Of a stretch of 64,000 nt of DNA, positions 27,677-34,319 are shown piece by piece (positions within the stretch are counted from its first letter, which is position 1; each line of letters opens with the position of its first letter). Source of the stretch: an uncultured Acidobacteriota bacterium (GTDB taxonomy: Bacteria > Acidobacteriota > Blastocatellia > RBC074); assembly GCA_902825875.1 (NCBI GenBank), contig CADECP010000033.1:1-64000 (forward strand). Direction: 5' to 3'. The notes below the pieces were generated by a model, which saw only the letters and a program-made list of their open reading frames with translations, had not been told where the DNA came from and did no database searches. A program made the position numbers and the translations under genes.

Positions 27677-28285
27677 ATGGCCAGGAATTTTGCGGAAATC
27701 GCCTTTACTGAAAGCGTCAAAGCGCAGCAGGAAAAATACGGTTCGCGGAAATCTTATGCGCGGATGGAAGCGATGGCGCGCGGCACAGAACTCAGTTTCG
27801 CCGAAGCCGATTTCATCGCCGACCGCGACAGCTTTTATCTGGCGACCGTCGGCGAAACCGGTTTCCCGTATGTGCAGTTTCGCGGCGGGCCGAAAGGCTT
27901 TTTGAAAACGCTGGATGCAACGACGCTGGCTTACGCCGACTTTCGCGGCAATCTGCAATACGTCAGCGTCGGCAATCTGACGCGCAACGATAAAGCCGCG
28001 TTGATCCTGATGGATTACGCCCATCGTCAACGCTTGAAAATTTACGCCCGCATCGAAGTCATCGAAGCCAAAGACAACCCGGAGTTGATTTCGCAATTGC
28101 AAGACGAGAGTTACGACGCGCAAGTCGAACGCGCGATGGTCTTGCACGTCGAAGCCTTTGACTGGAACTGTCCGCAACACATCACGCCGCGCTACACCAT
28201 CGAAGAAATCCGCGCACTGAATGCGCCGCTTTACGAGCACGTCGCCAAACTGGAAGCCGAAATTGAACGGCTCAAAGCCAAATGA
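27677..28285 (+). CDS. Pyridoxamine 5'-phosphate oxidase-like flavoprotein
   Basis: A 202-residue protein. The split-barrel FMN-binding signature is visible in [19 protein letters not shown] and [14 protein letters not shown], followed by [11 protein letters not shown] and [20 protein letters not shown]. The C-terminus ends in a coiled coil. These proteins bind FMN or F420 and reduce diverse substrates. I chose the ATG at 27677 with GAGG seven bases before it, over a GTG at 27659. Confidence 0.88.
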   Translation: MARNFAEIAFTESVKAQQEKYGSRKSYARMEAMARGTELSFAEADFIADRDSFYLATVGETGFPYVQFRGGPKGFLKTLDATTLAYADFRGNLQYVSVGNLTRNDKAALILMDYAHRQRLKIYARIEVIEAKDNPELISQLQDESYDAQVERAMVLHVEAFDWNCPQHITPRYTIEEIRALNAPLYEHVAKLEAEIERLKAK

Positions 28286-28293
28286 GGAGAATT

Positions 28294-28704
28294 ATGCCAA
28301 CACCGATCAAACCGCCGTTCACGCTGGAAACCGCACGCGCCAAAGTCCAAGCCGCTGAAGACGCCTGGAATTCGCGCGACCCTGAGCGCGTCGCACTGGC
28401 TTACACGCCTGATTCCGAATGGCGCAATCGTGCGGAGTTTTTCACCGGGCGCGAAGCGATCAAAGAATTTCTGCGCCGCAAATGGGCGAAGGAACTCAAT
28501 TACCGATTGATGAAAGAGTTGTGGGCGTTCACCGACAACCGCATCTCGGTGCGCTTTGAATACGAATGGCACGACGAAGCCGGGCAATGGTTCCGCACGC
28601 ATGGCAACGAGCATTGGGAATTCGACGACGAAGGATTGATGCGCCGCCGCGATATGAGCGCCAACGATTACCCGATTGAAGAGGCAGACAGGCGCTATTC
28701 ATAA
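28294..28704 (+). CDS. DUF1348 family (NTF2-like) protein
   Basis: A 136-residue protein with an NTF2-like cone fold pattern: [58 protein letters not shown] and [23 protein letters not shown]1348 members are small, often stress-associated proteins with no settled reaction. The ATG at 28294 follows AGGAG within the previous stop region, so translation is probably coupled to the PNPOx-like gene. Confidence 0.88.
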   Translation: MPTPIKPPFTLETARAKVQAAEDAWNSRDPERVALAYTPDSEWRNRAEFFTGREAIKEFLRRKWAKELNYRLMKELWAFTDNRISVRFEYEWHDEAGQWFRTHGNEHWEFDDEGLMRRRDMSANDYPIEEADRRYS

Positions 28705-28775
28705 GCTTCGCGCAGCTTGCTCTCGGCTTGCTCCTCATCCATGACTTTTATCCAGGCCATTAGATCGCTTTTCAT
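28695..28775 (-). pseudogene. N-terminal fragment of an AhpD/peroxidase-related gene
   Basis: On the minus strand the segment [20 protein letters not shown] is followed by a stop at 28695-28697. This is the typical first stretch of peroxidase-related carboxymuconolactone decarboxylase proteins. The rest of the protein is missing, and the plus-strand DUF1348 gene ends in the same bases. It looks like a truncated paralogue of the gene at 26662. Confidence 0.55.
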
Positions 28776-28815
28776 TGGCGTGTCTGGATTATCAGGCGCT
28801 ATTGAACTGTAAATG

Positions 28816-28840
28816 TGGGACAATTTTCCAAATTGTCCCA
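28816..28840. repeat. Perfect 11-bp hairpin (TGGGACAATTT)
   Basis: TGGGACAATTT at 28816-28826 and its reverse complement at 28830-28840 surround a 3-base loop. It lies between two gene fragments. It may be part of a lost element or terminate the DUF1348 transcript. Confidence 0.55.
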
Positions 28841-28874
28841 TACACCAAAGTGAAAACTGATCTAATGCGCGGGA

Positions 28875-29055
28875 ATGCGCGTGCTGGATGTCGGTTGCGG
28901 TGCGGGAGATGTCAGCTTGTTGGCGGCGTCTTTCGTCGGCGCGACGGGCAGCGTGATTGGTATAGATCAATTGGCGGCTTTGATTGCGCTGGCGCGCGAA
29001 CGCATTGCCAGCACCAGATTGACGAACGTCACATTCGAGACCGGCGATGTGCTTT
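28875..29055 (+). pseudogene. Methyltransferase fragment (class I SAM-dependent)
   Basis: The frame reads MRVLDVGCGAGDVSLLAASF then GSVIGIDQLAALIALARERI and LTNVTFETGDV. This is motif I and following strands of a class I methyltransferase. After about residue 60 the similarity ends abruptly in unrelated sequence. Only the SAM-binding half is present, so the piece is a remnant. The rest of the gap up to the tRNA (29056-29271) holds nothing I recognise. Confidence 0.65.
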
Positions 29056-29267
29056 CATCCAATCCGAATACACTTCCAACCAATCGCAGAGGCTGGTGGA
29101 TTCGCTGTCGGGGAAAGCCCAGATTCAATCAGGAAAAATGTTGGGACAAGTGGTTGAAAAAATCTCGAAAGTTTTGCCCCATTTGGCGTTTTTGGCCATT
29201 TGGGGACAACGCAGCAATGGCTAAGAGACAAGGACTTATGAGGTTTTTTTTGGGGGGCAAAAATTTG

Positions 29268-29353
<86 letters not shown>

Positions 29354-29380
29354 ATAACTTGGGCGTTTTTGAATACGGCT

Positions 29381-29770
29381 TTACTTCGCAGGTGAAGCCG
29401 CCGGGCTGGCGCTTGCTTCAGGCGAAGCTGCCGGGCTGGCGCTTGCTTCAGGCGAAGCCGCTGGTGTTGTCGAAGGAGCAGCCGCCGGAGCCGGTGTTGA
29501 ACTCGGAACCGGGCCACCGGAAACAACAGAGCTTTGCAGCAAATCCGGCAACGAAAAGAGCAGCGCGACAACCATAAAGATTCCCGCCAGAACCGCCGTC
29601 GCTTTTTCGAGCGGTTTTTGCGGACCGCGCGGGCCAAACGCTGATTGACCGCCCGCGCCGCCGAATGCTGAAGAAACGTCACCGCCTTTGCCGGATTGCA
29701 GCAAAATGACCAGGATCAAAAGAATGCTGGTGACGATGAAAATTGCTTTGAGAATAATCGCCAGAATCAA
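29381..29770 (-). CDS. secG: Preprotein translocase subunit SecG
   Basis: A 129-residue protein. It has two transmembrane helices, about 5-24 and 55-80, with the SecG loop [20 protein letters not shown] between them. It is an accessory subunit of the SecYEG inner-membrane channel. The C-terminal tail after residue 85 is unusual: a Pro/Ala/Ser-rich extension with tandem [10 protein letters not shown] units. It follows tpiA in the pgk-tpiA-secG order common in bacteria. Confidence 0.93.
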   Translation of the reverse strand: MILAIILKAIFIVTSILLILVILLQSGKGGDVSSAFGGAGGQSAFGPRGPQKPLEKATAVLAGIFMVVALLFSLPDLLQSSVVSGGPVPSSTPAPAAAPSTTPAASPEASASPAASPEASASPAASPAK

Positions 29771-29803
29771 GACTGTTTACCTGCCAAAAAGTGAATTTAA
29801 GTT

Positions 29804-30562
29804 TTACCGGATGTAATTGACGATCTTGGAAAAACTGTCGGCTTCTAAACTCGCTCCGCCCACCAGAGCGCCGTCAATGTCGGCTTCGGCCATCAAGTCG
29901 GCAATGTTGTCCGGCTTGACGCTGCCTCCGTACAAAATCCGCAATCCTTCGGCAGAAGCTTGATCGAACTTCTGTGAAATCCACTGACGAATGAAAGCGT
30001 GAATTTGTTGGGCTTGTGTGGGTGTCGCTGTGCGACCTGTGCCAATCGCCCATACCGGTTCGTAGGCGAGCACTATACGAACGAGGTCTGAGGCTGTCAA
30101 CTCAGCCAAACTGCGCTCAAGTTGTGACGCAACTACGCTTTCCGCGTTGCCGGAATCGCGCTCTTCCAGCGTTTCTCCGATGCAGACAATCGGTGTTAAT
30201 CCGAAGTTAAAAGCCGCTCGAATCTTGCGATTGACGACTGCGTCGGTGTCACCGTACATCGCTCGGCGTTCGGAATGGCCGATGATGACGTGCGAACATC
30301 CGGCGTCTTTCAACATATCGCCGCAGACTTCGCCGGTGTGAGCGCCGTGTTTGGTTTCAGTCGCCAGATTCTGAGCCGACACGTGAATGTTCGAGCCTTC
30401 CAGCTTGTCGGCGACAGATTTGATCGCCGTGAAAGGCGGAGCAATAACAACTTCGCAATGATTGGCGTTGGCAACCAGCGGTTTCAGCGCCAGCGCGGTA
30501 TTGACAGCTTCGCCAACCAACTTAAACATTTTCCAGTTTCCAGCAATGATCGGTTTTCTCAT
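29804..30562 (-). CDS. tpiA: Triosephosphate isomerase
   Basis: A 252-residue TIM-barrel protein starting [14 protein letters not shown]. Catalytic Lys is in NWKM, catalytic His in VIIGHSERR, and catalytic Glu in [13 protein letters not shown]. The phosphate loop ends [10 protein letters not shown]. It interconverts dihydroxyacetone phosphate and glyceraldehyde-3-phosphate. I chose the ATG at 30562; the longer frame begins inside a palindromic repeat. Confidence 0.97.
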   Translation of the reverse strand: MRKPIIAGNWKMFKLVGEAVNTALALKPLVANANHCEVVIAPPFTAIKSVADKLEGSNIHVSAQNLATETKHGAHTGEVCGDMLKDAGCSHVIIGHSERRAMYGDTDAVVNRKIRAAFNFGLTPIVCIGETLEERDSGNAESVVASQLERSLAELTASDLVRIVLAYEPVWAIGTGRTATPTQAQQIHAFIRQWISQKFDQASAEGLRILYGGSVKPDNIADLMAEADIDGALVGGASLEADSFSKIVNYIR

Positions 30563-30642
30563 GTTCAGTTCGCAGTTCACGGTTCGCAGTTCACAGTCGG
30601 CGGGTCAAACGAACTTCAAACCGCGAACTGTGAACTGCGAAC
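30563..30642. repeat. Inverted repeat family B (GTTCGCAGTTCACGGTTCGC) between tpiA and pgk
   Basis: The left arm 30563-30596 consists of direct copies of CGCAGTTCACGGTTCGCAG; the right arm 30623-30642 is GCGAACTGTGAACTGCGAAC. A related copy lies inside the PSCyt1/PSD1 coding sequence at 57915-57979. The tpiA start codon immediately abuts the repeat. Confidence 0.85.
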
Positions 30643-30646
30643 AGGT

Positions 30647-31843
30647 TTATTTTTCGTTGAGAGCGGCAACTCCGGGCAAAACATCGCCCGCCAACAATTC
30701 CAGCGTAGCTCCGCCGCCGGTTGAGATGTGCGTTATCTGGTCGGCCAAGCCGGATTCCTGAATGGCCGCGACGCTGTCTCCGCCGCCGATGATCGAAGTC
30801 GCGTTGTTTTTGTCCGAAGCTTCGGCAACGGCTTTGGCTACGGCGCGAGTGCCTGCGTCGAAAGGAGCTTTTTCAAACATTCCCATCGGGCCGTTCCAGA
30901 TGATTGTCTGAGCCGAAGCAATGACTTCGGAATAAGCCGCTTGCGTAGCCGCGCCGATGTCCAAGCCCATCAAATCCGCTGGCGTAGCGTCCACTCCGAC
31001 ATTTTTCGCGTTGGCTCCATCATCTGGATTGGCGGCCACGACGTGATCGGTTGGCAACAGCAATCTGACGTTTTTAGCTTTGGCCGTCGCTTCAAGCTGT
31101 GTGGCCAAATCGGTCTTGTCGGCTTCGACCAGAGATTTGCCGGTTTCCAGTCCCTGCGCTTTCAGAAAGGTATAAGCCATCGCTCCGCCGATCAACACTG
31201 CGTCGGCAGATTTCAGCAGGTTATCAATCACCTGAATCTTGTCGCTGACTTTCGCTCCGCCCAGAATCACGACGAATGGGCGGCGCGGATTGCTCAAGGT
31301 TTCGACCAGGTAGCGCAATTCCTTTTCCATCAAAAAGCCCGCCGCAGCCTGGCTGACGAATTTGGTCATGCCTTCGGTTGAAGCGTGCGCTCTGTGAGCC
31401 GTGCCAAAAGCGTCATTGACATAAACGTCGCACAACGCGGCAAGCTGTTCGGCGAACTTCGGATCGTTGGCTTCTTCTTCGGCGTAAAAACGCAGGTTTT
31501 CAAGCACGGCAATCTGACCGTTTTGCAAACCGTTGACGACTTTCGCGGCTTCTTCGCCGATGCAATCATTGGCAAAGGCGACTTCGGTTTCGAGCAGCTT
31601 GGCCAGATGATCGGCCACCGGTTTCAGCGAGTATTTCGCGTTGCGTTGTCCTTTGGGACGACCCAGATGCGAAGCCAGAATGACTTTGGCGCCTTTGTCC
31701 ACGGCGAATTGAATCGTCGGAATTGCCGATGTGATGCGAGTGTCGTCACTGACTTTGTCGCCATCCAGAGGCACATTGAAATCCACGCGGATGAAAACCC
31801 GCTTCCCAGCAAGTTCAAGATCACGAATTGAAAGCTTAGACAT
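30647..31843 (-). CDS. pgk: Phosphoglycerate kinase
   Basis: A 398-residue two-domain kinase starting [20 protein letters not shown]. It has the substrate-loop signature [28 protein letters not shown], the hinge [12 protein letters not shown], and the C-terminal nucleotide motif [11 protein letters not shown]. It transfers phosphate from 1,3-bisphosphoglycerate to ADP. The ATG at 31843 was chosen over a longer frame to 31909. Confidence 0.97.
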   Translation of the reverse strand: MSKLSIRDLELAGKRVFIRVDFNVPLDGDKVSDDTRITSAIPTIQFAVDKGAKVILASHLGRPKGQRNAKYSLKPVADHLAKLLETEVAFANDCIGEEAAKVVNGLQNGQIAVLENLRFYAEEEANDPKFAEQLAALCDVYVNDAFGTAHRAHASTEGMTKFVSQAAAGFLMEKELRYLVETLSNPRRPFVVILGGAKVSDKIQVIDNLLKSADAVLIGGAMAYTFLKAQGLETGKSLVEADKTDLATQLEATAKAKNVRLLLPTDHVVAANPDDGANAKNVGVDATPADLMGLDIGAATQAAYSEVIASAQTIIWNGPMGMFEKAPFDAGTRAVAKAVAEASDKNNATSIIGGGDSVAAIQESGLADQITHISTGGGATLELLAGDVLPGVAALNEK

Positions 31844-31949
31844 AGTCCCTTCTCTGATTTTTAGATTTTGGTTGTGAGTGGCGTTGGAAGTAGGCGCGGA
31901 AATTAGCACATCAAAAAGCGTTGAGCAAAAGCGAACACATCATCGTCTG

Positions 31950-32163
31950 CGCGATGCAATCGCTGTGGCAAATTCAACGCTGGCCGACAATGTGATTACT
32001 GATGCAATGAAGCTGCAAGGAATTCTGATTGCCTACGGGCATCTTGCGCGAACAGAGCAATGACGTAAAATCCGCGCTGTCTACAAAGCAATTCAGCTTG
32101 ATCGAAGAAAAAACTGATGGTGAATGGATTTCTATGGCGTTTCGATTGAGCCTTCACGCTTAG
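31950..32163 (+). pseudogene. Relic of a ribosomal protein L11 methyltransferase (prmA) gene, C-terminal part
   Basis: The sequence encodes VANSTLADNVITDAMKLQGI, LIAYG, a +1 frame change near 32040, then GILREQSNDVKSALSTKQFS and DGEWISMAFRLSLHA before a stop. The intact PrmA at 50395-51297 reads VLANLTADVIIPL, KPQGILIVSGILREQ and DGEWVSMAFRLKN at the same places. The relic is therefore a broken prmA copy. It ends in the ribosome-binding site (TAGGAGCAACACG) of the next gene, at 32174. The rest of the gap 31844-31949 shows nothing else. Confidence 0.7.
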
Positions 32164-32173
32164 GAGCAACACG

Positions 32174-33244
32174 ATGCACGAAAATGGAAAGATTACCGCC
32201 AACCCGTATCAAGTGGGCGGAAAAGTCCGCGACCTGAACCAGTTCATCGGTCGTGATCGCGAAGTCCGCGACATACTCAGCCTCGTAGCCACAATGCAAA
32301 GCGTCTCTGTCATTGGCGAACGTCGCATCGGCAAATCTTCCCTGCTGCTTTATCTGAAAGAAAATGGCAGGCGGTTGTTGGATGACGAAACGATTGAATT
32401 CTTCTACCTGGATTTTCAGGAGCCGATCAATTCGCCGGATGAGTTCTATCTGCGCGCCTGCGAATTGATGAGCAGCGATCCTTCCAAAGCGTCAGACGAT
32501 TCTTCAGCCCAAGACAAATTTGATACTGCTGTTGATGGCAGGAAAGTCGTCTGGTGCCTGGACGAATTCGAGCAAACCATCGAAGAAGATTTCAACGCAG
32601 ACTTTTTCAAACATCTCCGCCATCTGGCTCAAAGCGGAAACTTGTCTTTGATCGTCGCCACACAAACCCCGCTGGACGAGCTTTACCAGCTCAAGCAAGA
32701 CATGACTTCCGGTTTTCCCAATGTGTTTTCGGTTCTTCGGCTGGGCGAACTGACCGAAGAGGATGCTTATGAACTTGTCGCCAGACCGCGTAATGGCCAT
32801 CGTTTTACCGAAACTGAAATCCGGGAGATTTTGAAAATCGCCGGACAGCATCCTTACTGGCTCAGCTACGCTTGTTCCCAAGCCTACGCAGCCGGTGACC
32901 GACTTGATTTTGCAGAAATCGAAAAAACAATTAAACGCGCTCGCTACGGTGCGGCTCAACCGCATAAGCCGGTTTCTGAACAGACGGAGCAGACACCTGA
33001 TTCGTTTCGCTCCAACCTGCAATCCGAGTCTTCATCCGCAACTGTAGCCGCCAACAGAGCCGAGCGAGCAATACGCATTTCAGTCGCGCTTTCGCTGGTC
33101 GCCGGAATAATGATGTTCTTCGCAACCAGAGACCCGAATCCGATCAGCCTGATTTTGAGCGGCGGCGTGTTGCTTGTTTCCTTGGGCTTTCTGATTGCCA
33201 CACGGATGTTGTGGCCGAAAGAAACGCGCGGAGGGGAACAATGA
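32174..33244 (+). CDS. Membrane-tethered P-loop (STAND/AAA-like) ATPase
   Basis: A 356-residue protein. A P-loop domain begins QFIGRDREVRDIL; Walker A is GERRIGKS at 48-55 and Walker B is VVWCLDE ending in D130-E131. A sensor-like segment LIVATQTPLDEL follows. The region up to about 270 resembles prokaryotic STAND-type ATPases. Two hydrophobic helices near 302-345 anchor it in the membrane. The ribosome-binding site overlaps the stop of the prmA relic. It forms an operon with two further genes, the next starting in a 4-base ATGA overlap. Function not recognised. Confidence 0.75.
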   Translation: MHENGKITANPYQVGGKVRDLNQFIGRDREVRDILSLVATMQSVSVIGERRIGKSSLLLYLKENGRRLLDDETIEFFYLDFQEPINSPDEFYLRACELMSSDPSKASDDSSAQDKFDTAVDGRKVVWCLDEFEQTIEEDFNADFFKHLRHLAQSGNLSLIVATQTPLDELYQLKQDMTSGFPNVFSVLRLGELTEEDAYELVARPRNGHRFTETEIREILKIAGQHPYWLSYACSQAYAAGDRLDFAEIEKTIKRARYGAAQPHKPVSEQTEQTPDSFRSNLQSESSSATVAANRAERAIRISVALSLVAGIMMFFATRDPNPISLILSGGVLLVSLGFLIATRMLWPKETRGGEQ

Positions 33245-33954
33245 GCAAATCCAAAACCCCTCCAGCCGCCACGCCTTTACCACAGCCACTGTCGCTTTCG
33301 TTGTCTACTCCGGTCAATGTTCAATTTGCGCCCGACGCAAACGTCAAAGTCACAGTCATCACACCCGACAAACCTCCGTTCAAACTCGACTGGAAACTGG
33401 CGATGCTGATCTGGGTTTCGTTTACCGGATTGTCTATTTGGTTTCTGCTTTACCAAACGCATGTGCTGAATCGCACTTACTCGTCATCGCCAATTGCGCT
33501 GGCCGGTTCGCCGTTGACGGTTAAAGTAGTCCATCCTTCGCGCGTCGCGTTCGGCGACGAAGCCGAGATGGACGTTGTCATCAGCAATCAGAGCAATGAC
33601 AGCTTCACCGGCCAGGTCGTCGTTTCGCTGGAATCCGCACACGCGCTGCCGAACGAAACGATGGCGATTAAGTTGGAGGCTCTGGGCAGCCACGAAAGCA
33701 AAACTCACCGGCTGAAGTTTGAACTCGAACCCAAAGCCTGCTGGCTCTGTGGCGGCATCATTCGTACTTCGCTGCTTACCTATGCCGACAAGCGGCAACT
33801 ATCGGCGACGACCGGAGCGGAAATCCCCATCGCTCGACTGCCCTTCGCCCGAACGCTGATTCTGTGGCTGAGGAATTCTGCACTTACCGTAGCCATCGCC
33901 GCTCTGCTCTGGGAAATGGCGCGCAAACTCGTCTTCAAATGGGAGGCGAAATGA
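33241..33954 (+). CDS. Two-transmembrane protein with an extracytoplasmic beta domain, ATPase-operon component
   Basis: A 237-residue protein. A Pro-rich polar N-terminus (1-40) leads to a transmembrane helix (LAMLIWVSFTGLSIWFLL, about 58-75). A domain of about 100 residues follows with the alternating pattern of an immunoglobulin-like or CARDB-type fold (SPLTVKVVHPSRVAFGDEAE, VVISNQSNDSFTGQVVVSLE). Another helix near the C-terminus (LTVAIAALLWEMARKLVF) follows. It shares ATGA with the gene before and after. No named family recognised; it probably sits between two ATPases in a membrane complex. Confidence 0.7.
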   Translation: MSKSKTPPAATPLPQPLSLSLSTPVNVQFAPDANVKVTVITPDKPPFKLDWKLAMLIWVSFTGLSIWFLLYQTHVLNRTYSSSPIALAGSPLTVKVVHPSRVAFGDEAEMDVVISNQSNDSFTGQVVVSLESAHALPNETMAIKLEALGSHESKTHRLKFELEPKACWLCGGIIRTSLLTYADKRQLSATTGAEIPIARLPFARTLILWLRNSALTVAIAALLWEMARKLVFKWEAK

Positions 33955-34319
33955 TCCGAGCCGTGACCGCACACCCGCTTTCGCTCCGTAGGTGCGAGGT
34001 GTTTATAGATGTAAACGGCGGCGTATCTTCAAGCTCCATCGGAGCGGCCTGTGCCACAGGTCGCTCCGATGGAGCTTTCGGGACAGAAGCCAATCGGTTC
34101 TATAAACAGTTCGCACCTACGGCGCTGGACGGAACAGAATCAGTTGGTACGGAACCGGAAGCGGTAGCGACCGGGTCTGGCTCAGTCGGTACGGAACCGG
34201 AAGCCGTAGCGACCAAGTTTGGTCGGCCATCAACATTTAGCTACCAAAGACGAACCCCGTCGCTACCGCTCTGGGTTCCGTACCGTTGGCAATTCGCTTT
34301 CAGCCAGGAGGCCCAATGA
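33951..34319 (+). CDS. Repeat-derived small reading frame (122 aa)
   Basis: The frame starts at an ATG overlapping the stop of the preceding gene and runs with no stop through the whole repeat block to TGA at 34317-34319, which overlaps the ATG (34316) of the next gene. It reads MIRAVTAHPLSLRRC and later GTEPEAVATGSGSVGTEPEA, the translation of repeat family C. It has no recognisable domain and is probably not a functional protein, but it could keep ribosomes coupled to the downstream gene. Confidence 0.4.
   Translation: MIRAVTAHPLSLRRCEVFIDVNGGVSSSSIGAACATGRSDGAFGTEANRFYKQFAPTALDGTESVGTEPEAVATGSGSVGTEPEAVATKFGRPSTFSYQRRTPSLPLWVPYRWQFAFSQEAQ
33986..34122. repeat. Nested palindromic element (family D)
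   Basis: Outer arms CCGTAGGTGCGA..TTTATAG (33986-34008) and CTATAAAC..TCGCACCTACGG (34100-34122) surround an inner near-perfect palindrome at 34033-34075 (GCTCCATCGGAGCG ... CGCTCCGATGGAGC). The inner centre contains CCTGTGCCACAGG. It could form a cruciform or a strong RNA hairpin. Confidence 0.9.
34146..34284. repeat. Inverted repeat family C, copy 1 (GGTACGGAACCGGAAGCGG)
   Basis: Two left-arm copies at 34146-34171 and 34189-34215 and one right arm at 34259-34284 (GTCGCTACCGCTCTGGGTTC..CGTACC). Further copies: 36287-36413 (inside a gene) and 49851-49939. One frame is stop-free and encodes GTEPEAVATG. Confidence 0.9.
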
